A DNA stretch of 47,463 nucleotides from Pseudomonadota bacterium (GTDB lineage Bacteria; Myxococcota_A; Polyangia; Haliangiales; Haliangiaceae). The notes under the pieces are model-generated. The model was not told the DNA's origin. It made no database searches and was given only the letters and a program-made list of their open reading frames with translations. Both the position numbers and the translations under genes were made by a program. How positions within the stretch are numbered: position 1 is the first letter of the stretch; each line of letters begins with the position of its first letter. This document shows, piece after piece, positions 36,101 through 42,740 of this stretch. The stretch covers positions 1-47,463 of the forward strand of contig JAKSDA010000105.1 of NCBI GenBank assembly GCA_022360315.1, in the 5' to 3' direction.

Positions 36101-37139
36101 GCTCGTCGATCGGCAAATGATCGAAAAAACCTATCGCGAGCGATACCAGGACCAGCGGGATAGCCTGCTGGCACGATTCACCTGGCTAGTCCGCGCCGAT
36201 CGCGACTCCGGGCGTCTCGACATCCGTCTGCGGCTGCGCACAGAAACAGACGAGGAGTATTCTCCACAGCCACAGCAAGTAGAGCAATTGCGGCGGCGAA
36301 TCGACAACCTGGTCCGCCGACTGGTATCGCAGACCTGGCGCGAGCGAGTCATCGACCAGCTCGGCGATCGCAAAATCCCCGCGCCATCCATCCCGTTCCG
36401 GCGCGATGGTCTGTCGGGCACGAGCCGGTGCGAATTGTATCTCTACGACGCCAGCGATCCCGAGGTCCGGGTGTTCAGCGAGGCCCGGGCCCGAGCGCTG
36501 CAAGTCGCTCGGCCAACAATGATCTCCGGGACTCGCAGCGACCCGCATTGGTCTGCTCTGGTCACGGCCGATCTTCATGTTCCTCTCGGCGAGATCTTCG
36601 ATCGGCACAGAATCGGGGACATCTGGCCGGAATGCCACGTGCACGCACCCGAGGCCCTGGCTGCGGGTCTGGAGGCCAAGATGCGCGAGCACGACGTGGA
36701 TGCGACGCCGGTTGCCGCAGTCGTGGTCGACTTGCTCGAGCACCCGGCGCGGCTGCGCGCGTTCATCGAGGCGTGCGCCAGGGGAACGCTATCATCGGCC
36801 CGGATGGCGTCCGGTGATGTCTGGACGCTGAGCCACGCAGACGCGGTATATCCCCTGTCGAAACCAGGTGGCTCCCTGGTCGACGCAGCGCGGCAATGGA
36901 TCCACCACGGCACGGATAAAAACGGCTCGCCGCTGCCCGAATCCAGTCCGGAATTCTTGGCCGCGCGGTTCGGTCCGCTGGCCTCGCGCCAAGCGGTGGC
37001 ACAGTTGCTCGAATGCCCTGCCCTGTCGTCCTGTGGCGATCAAACCTGGATCAGAGACCTGTCTCGAATCGCCGTGGCCCTGGTCGCTGGACCAGAGCCG
37101 ATCCGATCGAGCGGAGTGATGAAAAATGCCAAATCATGA
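33144..37139 (+). CDS. Intact vWA-transmembrane-tubulin-like fusion protein
   Basis: The product has 1,331 residues. The GTG at 33144 lies in a GTGA overlap with the upstream stop and leads straight into a signal-anchor helix (about 4-24). The periplasmic vWA domain has MIDAS D81-A-S83-A-S85 and a later SDGE strand. A second membrane helix lies at about 360-384 (rich in Trp and Leu). A cytoplasmic tubulin-like domain begins near residue 426, with GVGYLG replacing GIGGTG and SSGGGASSG replacing the G-box near 570-580. Both nucleotide-binding loops are thus degenerate, and it may be a non-hydrolysing partner or cap. A long helical C-terminus follows. The gene links periplasmic ligand binding to a cytoplasmic tubulin fold in one chain. 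The next gene overlaps it by 14 bases. Confidence 0.9.
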   Translation: MNLMLLGFLIVLMLYLAIGAALYALETGTPRPGSSTLVRTVSRRWCREGEEFDVSLHFSTRDLPSTPPERTVPMEVVLVVDASASMGRGPGSPLAHACEAMASFVAHCGESVRVGVVSFAQVGHVIADLTEPGDELVRAIGSVIGGASTAIDEGLNAAGALVGHGPDADTAGAPGQGSSDASADSVARLIVLLSDGESHRGRALDAATRLKDADIRIAAISLGYSVNRSLLESIASDGLYFHCPHAADMAPLYRTLAKSLDQVFATEVNIEETYNESEAGYLLVSTGRAAPDRVDLKKSQLGWTAHYVGVQGVTVDYRLRAQCMGWHRVATRAATADYQDIEGKRHSGVACNRSPRVLVLPEWPIWPLWWALLNPLFWLVVRRIAPCDCEERWSVSDEVPPPAVEPPALPPLLEADRSERFELSLRPTLVVGVGYLGQWTVTHLEAAIMSRLGRVPDDIGLHRLDLAGNAYLADMEFAGVRPAVDSDNQAIAIGRDLYSELRQPSLSGRYSWLDVDRILARGCGSDVSFGARGDRQLAKLAMAVGYSGIAPRLSEWLQPFKGLEFDIVVVASSGGGASSGLLADLCYALRGQAIAIGGEGAGVTAMLLQSDDEPTARGNTQALLRELGRLAYPTGSGHRSDVDRNGAGIRRWLDRVLVVTRPGGDNAGQARATGRNANRFPDICAEAADAALLWMTSAEYRNAFAGLAGEEARESERIGQAVGHRIGIQSVRLPVREIDAVLAARAAMDLLGDRLLAAASDGLRFSCSPAARAVDQALAELVDGDQNSGVPPAILHALRELADAGQVTGALGRSRVNRFANMTDFELAGYHEQSHGSTVQWLQAWALRVLNGDLRDDELDDSDRVIRARRGRLAVLAGALDKAAEWTRRAERNILSVRSQTRSPMGSLEPEVDQAAALCRMLGQRLAGLRREVGRWEGMLVSGHVSDIRLFDEEYRFDGLCRILARDLAEAERVLDDRARTVRPVELVDRQMIEKTYRERYQDQRDSLLARFTWLVRADRDSGRLDIRLRLRTETDEEYSPQPQQVEQLRRRIDNLVRRLVSQTWRERVIDQLGDRKIPAPSIPFRRDGLSGTSRCELYLYDASDPEVRVFSEARARALQVARPTMISGTRSDPHWSALVTADLHVPLGEIFDRHRIGDIWPECHVHAPEALAAGLEAKMREHDVDATPVAAVVVDLLEHPARLRAFIEACARGTLSSARMASGDVWTLSHADAVYPLSKPGGSLVDAARQWIHHGTDKNGSPLPESSPEFLAARFGPLASRQAVAQLLECPALSSCGDQTWIRDLSRIAVALVAGPEPIRSSGVMKNAKS

Positions 37140-38655
37140 AACATATTATTGTCCCCTGAGCGCCAGGCTTCTCGAAAAACACACGCTGGACAGGTTCGCC
37201 GCTGATGGCGTTGTTCCCGAGTTATGGAGTGATAGCGACCACGAAGCACTGAAGAAAAAGGCTCACGAGTTCGCGCAGAACCGGCGATTGTCGCAGCAGA
37301 TCCAACCGGATGGCGAATCGTCTGACGCGTGTTTTGCGGCATTCTGCATGAATAATAGCGAGTACGAAGACCATAGGATCCTGGTCTCCCGCGATCCCTG
37401 GAATGACGATGATGAGCTGAGTGAGATATGGCAAGGTCTGGCGCCTGCGTTGCGCAATCGAGACATCACAGGTCTATGGGATGCCTCGGTCGACGAGCAA
37501 GGGTACTTTGTCGTCCACCTCGACTACGTACCCAGCTCCGCGCCGAGCGACACGACGATCAGGCAACAAGAGCTCAAAAGTCTATTTAAGAGGCTCGACT
37601 GCCTGCATAAACGCGGCTTGATCCACGGCGGGATCAATGAACGCTGGATCAATCCATCGCTCAAGGGGCAAGAAGTGTTTGGCTGTGGCCTGGCCCGCTT
37701 TTACTCGCTGTGGCGTAGAAAGAACCAGAAGGGCCTCGGACTGCTGGTCGGCGATCCCCGCTTTGCCTCACCCGCAGAGCTCGAGGGCCACGAGCCCTCG
37801 GCGGAGTCAGATCGCCGATCCCTGGTTTCGGTGGCCGCCACCATGATGTCCATGGGTCTGGGTAAGCAGCATTCGAGCCCGGCCTGGAAGCGGCCGGTGC
37901 TCGGGCCGGACGCGATCATGCAGCGGATTGTTCTGACCCCCGATGACTGGGTCAAGGGGGTCGGCGACAGCAAGGAGAAGAAGATTCTCCTCAAACGTCT
38001 GAGCGACACCAGCGAGGGCCCGGAATCGTCACGAGGAACGACGGCTTCTCATCGACCACGCAAAATGAGAGTGGACGATCGTTGGTTGCTCAAGCTGCTC
38101 GTAGCGGCCAATCTCCTTGTGCTAACCCTGCTTGTGGTCATGTTCTGGCGTATTCCTGGTGACCAGGGGGCTTGGGTGCAGCTAGTGATCTCGCCTCAGG
38201 TAGATACGCCGGATTCCGGCGTATCTCGGGAACCTAAACACAAGCCGAGTTCGCCCGCGGCGGATGCCGCCGTTCCCGACCTGCCGTGTCCTGTGCCCGC
38301 TGACAAGACATTCAGGAATATGGCCCAATTGGTCCAGTGGTGTGTCAATAAGCTATGCAATAGCAAGATCAAGGAGGACGGCGAAATCTCCCGGGACGGA
38401 CAGTTACGCACAGCACTGGATGAATGTACAGCTGAGGAAAAAAACCTTCAACACGACTTAGCAAACATCAGAGATAAAATGCCAAAGATGCGAGAGCTAA
38501 ATAGGAGAGGAAAGAAAAAAGCAAGGCTCTGCTGTCAATGGCCAGGTTTACAGGGCGGTACCATTGCGATGACCTCAGAGTGGTTGCAGACGTGCCAGGT
38601 GATAGAGAGCGATACTTGCCCGCCAACCGAGGGCGGCCAAGGCGGGGGCAAGTAG
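37126..38655 (+). CDS. Membrane pseudokinase
   Basis: The product has 509 residues. The segment at about 145-225 matches the C-lobe of a Hanks kinase: a helix ending CLHKRGLIHGG, where HRD should be, has HGG at 167-169; the paired Asn survives (N176); and GCG (186-188) replaces DFG. A GDPRFASPAEL segment follows, resembling the GTPxYxAPE loop. The catalytic Asp and metal-binding Asp are absent, so it should not phosphorylate. The N-lobe is weak. A transmembrane helix lies at about 318-343, and a periplasmic tail of about 165 residues is Cys- and Lys-rich. Its ATG lies 14 bases inside the tubulin-fusion gene. It probably serves as a binding or regulatory platform. The active kinase at 7586-10663 is a possible partner (inference). 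Confidence 0.85.
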   Translation: MPNHETYYCPLSARLLEKHTLDRFAADGVVPELWSDSDHEALKKKAHEFAQNRRLSQQIQPDGESSDACFAAFCMNNSEYEDHRILVSRDPWNDDDELSEIWQGLAPALRNRDITGLWDASVDEQGYFVVHLDYVPSSAPSDTTIRQQELKSLFKRLDCLHKRGLIHGGINERWINPSLKGQEVFGCGLARFYSLWRRKNQKGLGLLVGDPRFASPAELEGHEPSAESDRRSLVSVAATMMSMGLGKQHSSPAWKRPVLGPDAIMQRIVLTPDDWVKGVGDSKEKKILLKRLSDTSEGPESSRGTTASHRPRKMRVDDRWLLKLLVAANLLVLTLLVVMFWRIPGDQGAWVQLVISPQVDTPDSGVSREPKHKPSSPAADAAVPDLPCPVPADKTFRNMAQLVQWCVNKLCNSKIKEDGEISRDGQLRTALDECTAEEKNLQHDLANIRDKMPKMRELNRRGKKKARLCCQWPGLQGGTIAMTSEWLQTCQVIESDTCPPTEGGQGGGK

Positions 38656-38689
38656 GAGCCCGACAAGGCTGATCTGAGCGGATGGCCCT

Positions 38690-39511
38690 GTGACAACGAG
38701 GCGGTTGCCGTCCAGTTCAGCGTGTTGTGGTGGTTTCGTCGCCGCCAGCGAGTGGCCGTGGTTGCCCTACGATTACTGCCCAACCGTTCCCGGCAAACCC
38801 GAATATCACGGCTGCCCCGAGCCGACCGTTGTCGTCGACGAGTGCACTGGAGCCGATGAGCGCGCAACGATCAGTGTTGGCCCGCACATTGCCTTCCTGC
38901 CCAACACCGATGTCCTGACCCTGCCGTCGCGGGTGCCGCTTCAACAGCTCGCCCGGACAGTAGCCGAGAATCGCGCACTACTGGTCGCCATCAACGTGGG
39001 TGATGCAACCAATGCGGATCGCGAACTGGCCCAGCGGCGAGCCGACGCAATTGCCCGCTTGCTGCACAATAGCGGCATCAATGTCGATAACATATCGGTT
39101 CTCGGTTTCGGTGCTCCGGCCAGCACGGCCGGCGATGATCCGGCCCACTACCCGGTGACATTCGAACGGGGGTGTCCAGAAAACATTCCGAGTGTCTCGG
39201 ACCAGCTATGCAAGAAACTCAAGCTGGGCGGCAATCACAAGATCCAGTACAAGGTCAATTCGACTGTCCTGCAGCCGGCATCAAAGGAGATCCTAAAACG
39301 CGACGTCGCGTGGAGTCTGAAGGCGCATCCCCAGGTGCGTGTGCAAGTGCAGGGTCATACCAGTAGCGAGGGCAAACTGGAGTACAACATGAAGCTGTCC
39401 AGACGACGGCAATGTCATCAAGCCGGAGTCGTACCCACAGCTCGACGCAGTGGCACGCAAGCTGCTGGCCAATGCCCAGATACATCTGCGCATCGAAGGG
39501 CACACCAGTAG
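38690..39511 (+). CDS. 5' part of a broken gene for tandem OmpA-like domains
   Basis: The frame encodes 273 residues from a GTG at 38690, though the true start is unclear because no signal sequence or strong Shine-Dalgarno is seen. A first OmpA-like unit lies at about 65-140 (DRELAQRRADAIARLL), without the usual peptidoglycan-binding residues. A second unit begins at about 175 and runs to VQVQGHTSSEG and NMKLSRRR. There the second unit should continue with about 45 more residues, but the frame instead enters out-of-frame sequence (ending ... SAHRRAHQ). A third OmpA-like unit continues in another frame. OmpA-like domains bind peptidoglycan and are often the wall anchor of envelope machines. 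It lies 34 bases after the pseudokinase gene and is probably the last operon member. Confidence 0.65.
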   Translation: MTTRRLPSSSACCGGFVAASEWPWLPYDYCPTVPGKPEYHGCPEPTVVVDECTGADERATISVGPHIAFLPNTDVLTLPSRVPLQQLARTVAENRALLVAINVGDATNADRELAQRRADAIARLLHNSGINVDNISVLGFGAPASTAGDDPAHYPVTFERGCPENIPSVSDQLCKKLKLGGNHKIQYKVNSTVLQPASKEILKRDVAWSLKAHPQVRVQVQGHTSSEGKLEYNMKLSRRRQCHQAGVVPTARRSGTQAAGQCPDTSAHRRAHQ

Positions 39512-39731
39512 CAATGGCTCGAATGGATACAATCGGCGCCTGTCAGGCAGCCGCGCCGCCGCAGTACGCACGTATCTCATCAACAAAGGAGTGGCCCACA
39601 ATCGCCTCACTTCGAAAGGATTTGGTGAGGACAGGCTCCTGGTCAAACCCGAGAAAACCGAGCAGGACCGAGAGGTCAACCGGCGCGTGGAATTCACCAT
39701 CACCAGGGGTCAGCAGGAATGCCCCGAGTAA
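39450..39731 (+). CDS. 3' part of the broken OmpA-like gene (third domain)
   Basis: From a GTG at 39450 this frame gives 93 residues. The authentic reading extends upstream to about 39396 (CPDDGNVIKPESYPQLDAVA), which is the normal lead-in of an OmpA domain but has no start codon. The core matches OmpA: IEGHTSSNGSNGYNRRLSGSRAAAVRTYL is condensed here as residues 16-45, followed by LTSKGFGEDR and NRRVEFTI. The peptidoglycan-binding Asp of the usual GHTD motif is Ser here, while the Arg of NRRVEF is kept. It is probably the end of the gene starting at 38690 and would be translated only by frameshifting or after sequence correction. Confidence 0.6.
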   Translation: MARKLLANAQIHLRIEGHTSSNGSNGYNRRLSGSRAAAVRTYLINKGVAHNRLTSKGFGEDRLLVKPEKTEQDREVNRRVEFTITRGQQECPE

Positions 39732-39828
39732 CGTGAGCTGGGACCGTTGTCAGCTGACACGATTGTTATAATTAGCCACATCCTCAGCATTGTTCGATAT
39801 TGAGTCGTCTCGGCTGAATTCGCTTCGA

Positions 39829-39862
39829 TAGCGTGCAGATGACGGTTGTCATCTGCACGCTA
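39829..39862. terminator. Perfect 15-base inverted repeat, possible terminator
   Basis: Arms 39829-39843 and 39848-39862 pair perfectly around a GGTT loop. It lies about 100 bases after the OmpA-like gene. No T-run follows, so it may be a non-canonical terminator, an mRNA-stabilising hairpin or an operator. Confidence 0.45.
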
Positions 39863-39921
39863 CAACTCGATACCCTTGATTACAAAAGATCGATTGTTGT
39901 GGCGATCGGACGGGCCTACGC

Positions 39922-39961
39922 TTGCAATTGCGAGCGCGCGCGCTGTGCGCGCGGTAATTGC
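39922..39961 (+). promoter_or_regulatory. GC-rich imperfect hairpin before the small lipoprotein gene
   Basis: A GCAATT arm, an alternating GCGCGC tract, a short loop, GCGCGC and AATTGC form an imperfect hairpin. It ends about 15 bases before the GAGGAAGGA ribosome-binding site of the gene at 39990. It could influence translation or mRNA stability; no regulator is evident. Confidence 0.35.
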
Positions 39962-39989
39962 AGGAAGCATATTCAGAGGAAGGAACTTC

Positions 39990-40301
39990 ATGATGCGTTT
40001 TGCAACAATGTTGATGATGGTTGCCAGTTTGCTGCTTGCCGGAGCCGGGTGCTCCCAGGACGAGCAAAAAGGCGAAAATCCAGCACCGGCGGCCGAAACG
40101 TCAGCCGATCCAGCGGCCAAGTCAGTCGCGGATACGAGCAAAAACACCGCCGAGAAGGCCAAGCAAGACCCAGCCAAGGCCGGCAATACCGACGTCAAAG
40201 CAGTAAAAACACCGGCGGAGGCTGCCAAGCCCGACAAGGCCGGTGCCGAGGCTGCCAAACCTGATAAGGCTGCCGACAAGAAAACCCCGCAGGCGAAATA
40301 A
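39990..40301 (+). CDS. Small Ala/Lys/Pro/Asp-rich lipoprotein
   Basis: This is a 103-residue secreted protein. The signal peptide ends in a clear lipobox LLAGAGC (Cys21). The mature part is low-complexity and contains a tandem EAAKPDKA repeat near the end, so it is probably extended or disordered, perhaps spanning the periplasm or touching peptidoglycan. A strong GAGGAAGGA lies about six bases before the ATG at 39990; this and the lipobox decide the start over upstream in-frame codons. It is a single-gene unit closed by the terminator at 40323-40355. No enzyme activity is suggested. Confidence 0.85.
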   Translation: MMRFATMLMMVASLLLAGAGCSQDEQKGENPAPAAETSADPAAKSVADTSKNTAEKAKQDPAKAGNTDVKAVKTPAEAAKPDKAGAEAAKPDKAADKKTPQAK

Positions 40302-40322
40302 GTCCGGGCGCGCCAAAAGCAA

Positions 40323-40355
40323 GAGGCTCACCGCATGCCGGTGAGCCTCGTTTTT
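40323..40355 (+). terminator. Rho-independent terminator
   Basis: An 11-base perfect stem (GAGGCTCACCG with CGGTGAGCCTC) around a five-base loop is followed by G and TTTTT. It lies 21 bases after the lipoprotein stop. On the opposite strand it could also end the aminopeptidase transcript, though the T-tract there is weaker. Confidence 0.9.
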
Positions 40356-40483
40356 GTTTCGGCTGTCAATTCTCGCAGGCAGTCTCATCGGGGAACCAGG
40401 ACCGCGAGAATCGGTTCGTTGAAACCAATACAGCGGGCGATCGGATCGTCAAGCCCGATCGCCAGGCTTCATTTCACGGCAAT

Positions 40484-42169
40484 TCAGGGGGCGCTGCCCG
40501 GCATCGCGGCAAACGGTTCGTACGACTGTTCTTGCTGCTGATTCGGGCTGCCCGAAAACGTCTCGGTAATCGGCCCGGACGTCGAATCCGATGGCAGTAG
40601 CGCAGCACTGCCCGAGTCGGGTCGGTAGGTGACACTGAGGTCGTAGGTCGCGCTGGAGTAGCCGCGAATCATGACAAAGGCCTGAGTCTGGCTGGCCGGC
40701 ACGATGAGGCTGCAGGTCTCGGCCGAGCCGTTCTTGTACGGCCGGCAATCATAGGCGCTGGTCGTCGGCTGGGCGCCAAAGCGGACGTAGAGATCGGCGT
40801 CGCCGGTACCGGTGGTCTGGGCGGTGTAGTTGCTGCCCGGCTCGACTGAAAACGGCCCGTAGAAATCGTTTTCGCCGCGCGCTACCGAGTCCGAAAAGGT
40901 CTCGGTGACGGGATCGACCGGCGGCGGAGGCGGCGGATTGGTGCCGCCCCCGTCGAGGGCGCCCTTGGCCAGTTCGGCCAGATACGCGGCGCCCAGCTTG
41001 GCAAACTTGACCGCGTGCTGGGCATTGCCGCCGCTCTGCGCCAGGGTGTCCTGGGCGGTGTGAATCCTCCGGTTGTGCTGGCCCATCCGCGCCTCGAATG
41101 GCATCGAGGCCGGATATCCGGCGTTGGTCCACGAGGCGTGATCCGAGCAGGCGTACCCGCAGGTCGTCATGGTCCAGCGCAGGTTGAGATAGGTGTCGAT
41201 GAGCTGGCTGATAAACTGGTTCTGCTGGGCGTTGGTGTAGTCGTCGAGCAGCGCGATGTCCTCGGTCGACCCCTTGTAGTTGGTCATGTCCAGCTGCAAC
41301 ACGCCGACCACGTTGATGCCCTGGGACTGAAACGACTGGGCGATGGCACGCGAGCCGCGCAGGCCGACCTCCTCGGCCGCATAGCCCATGAACTTGACCG
41401 TGCGGTCTGGCTTGTAGTCATTGGCCATAGCCACGCGGATGATCTCGCCCAGCGTGGCAATTCCCGACGCATCGTCATCAGCGCCCGGAGCCCGCGAGTT
41501 GCCGCCCCATCCAGCGGTCGAGTCGAGATGGCCGCCCAGCACGACCACTTCGTCGGGAAACTGGTCGCCCTCGATGGTCAATATGACCGATGGCTGGCGC
41601 CAGTTGCTGTGCTCGTACAGCTCGACCGAGGCGTCGGCACGCCCCTGTATGTAGCCCTGCCAGGTGTCGCGGATCCAAACAGCCGCGTCCACGCCGCTCT
41701 GCGTCGTGTAATAGCGAGTATGAAAATTCGAAAGAGCGGTGATCGCTTGAACGATATTGCCCTCGTCGACTTGCCCGATCAGAGTCTCGACCACCTGGCC
41801 GTTATCGATGCTGTAATCGGCAAAGGCCTTGTGCATGGTGGATCGCGCCAGCTCGCTCTTCAGCGAACCCACTGCGTCTTTTTGCGAATCGTGAACTATG
41901 TAGCCGCCGCAGCGCATAAACTCTTCGTGCATGAGGTGAGTCAGCTCGGGAATGGCCGAGCTCTCCACCTCGACCAAGGCGACGCCGTCTGCCCTCTCGC
42001 GGCTGTCGATCACGCTGCCGGCCAGCGAGCTCTCGACCACAGCCAGAGCGTCCGAGCCAATGGTCACCCATACCTTGTCGTCGCTGCGTTCGTCGCTTAA
42101 CGTGGCGGTGGCCTGACACGACGCCGCAAAGGCAGCCAGAGCTGTGATGGGAATTGCGATGTTTCTCAC
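40484..42169 (-). CDS. Secreted M28-family zinc aminopeptidase with PPC domain
   Basis: The product has 561 residues. The GTG at 42169 is chosen because AAGGAG lies seven bases upstream and a signal sequence follows directly, with Cys18 in a weak lipobox-like AASC. A propeptide of about 110 residues precedes the peptidase domain (about 135-385). All di-zinc ligands and the catalytic Glu of the Vibrio leucyl-aminopeptidase type are visible: H214 and D216 (GHLDS), D231/D232 (GADDDASG), E266-E267 (AAEEVG), D294 and H344. C337 and C341 match the family's disulphide. A Pro-rich linker and one complete pre-peptidase C-terminal (PPC) domain (about 395-490) follow. A second PPC repeat starts (ITETFSGSPNQQQ) but stops after about 28 residues. 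It is likely an extracellular nutrient peptidase. Confidence 0.93.
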   Translation of the reverse strand: MRNIAIPITALAAFAASCQATATLSDERSDDKVWVTIGSDALAVVESSLAGSVIDSRERADGVALVEVESSAIPELTHLMHEEFMRCGGYIVHDSQKDAVGSLKSELARSTMHKAFADYSIDNGQVVETLIGQVDEGNIVQAITALSNFHTRYYTTQSGVDAAVWIRDTWQGYIQGRADASVELYEHSNWRQPSVILTIEGDQFPDEVVVLGGHLDSTAGWGGNSRAPGADDDASGIATLGEIIRVAMANDYKPDRTVKFMGYAAEEVGLRGSRAIAQSFQSQGINVVGVLQLDMTNYKGSTEDIALLDDYTNAQQNQFISQLIDTYLNLRWTMTTCGYACSDHASWTNAGYPASMPFEARMGQHNRRIHTAQDTLAQSGGNAQHAVKFAKLGAAYLAELAKGALDGGGTNPPPPPPVDPVTETFSDSVARGENDFYGPFSVEPGSNYTAQTTGTGDADLYVRFGAQPTTSAYDCRPYKNGSAETCSLIVPASQTQAFVMIRGYSSATYDLSVTYRPDSGSAALLPSDSTSGPITETFSGSPNQQQEQSYEPFAAMPGSAP

Positions 42170-42330
42170 TGGTAGTCTCCTTGGGGCGACGGCATGACGC
42201 TCCAGCCGCAAGCCAGACGCACGCGCCGCCAGGTCGAGTCGATGTGCCCGGGCGAGACGCACGGACCGTCAGGACACCTCGATGATCAAGGTATCCACGC
42301 GCCCCACCCGTGGCGTAATGTAGAAGGCAA

Positions 42331-42562
42331 CGTATACGGAAAAAAGATACCGTTCAATTGCTCAAACTATCTATGTTATTACATTTGTTGGAAGATTGTA
42401 TTAACAAAACTTGGACATGTGACTCGCCACTCAGCCAGTGAGAATGGAGCGAGGAGCAATAAAATCAATCGATTGAATTCTGGTGATTGACCATTGGTTG
42501 GTCCAATTGTATGCATCGACATGGGACCAGGTTCGAGAGGATCGATGTGACCGTATACGGTC
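42331..42562. promoter_or_regulatory. Pair of CGTATACGG palindromes, possible operator
   Basis: CGTATACG occurs at 42331-42338, and the 14-base perfect palindrome GACCGTATACGGTC occurs at 42549-42562. They lie about 220 bases apart between divergent genes, which is a typical setting for a dimeric regulator. The binding protein is unknown, and chance occurrence is possible. Confidence 0.35.
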
Positions 42563-42643
42563 GGGGGTTCGCGCTCGGGGCGGTCAATGTTGGGCAACGC
42601 GCCCGGATGGCCGGACTGCCGGCCGGCTCGGCGGTTGGCCTGC

Positions 42644-42686
42644 AACAGAAACGCCTTGTTTGATCCACAACGCATGCGTTTCTGTT
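42644..42686. repeat. 11-base perfect inverted repeat upstream of the Omp85-like gene
   Basis: AACAGAAACGC (42644-42654) and GCGTTTCTGTT (42676-42686) pair across a 21-base loop. It lies about 55 bases before the GTG at 42741. It may be an operator or a leader hairpin. Confidence 0.45.
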
Positions 42687-42740
42687 TAATTGAGTTGATC
42701 GAGCCTGCCGGGCTACAATTGGCCTGGTAGTATCCGCGCT

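Larger units (their letters stand above)
42170..42740. other. Long intergenic region with AT-rich core and inverted repeats
   Basis: No convincing gene lies in these 571 bases; the open frames present have odd composition and no homology that I recognise. A markedly AT-rich stretch runs at about 42340-42480, in contrast to its surroundings. It probably holds the divergent promoters of the aminopeptidase and the Omp85-like gene. Two CGTATACGG palindromes and one 11-base inverted repeat are listed separately. Confidence 0.6.

Noticed and set aside
41015..42100. 361-codon plus-strand frame opposite the M28 aminopeptidase
   Set aside because: The minus strand carries every M28 zinc ligand and a perfect ribosome site, so the plus frame is a shadow.
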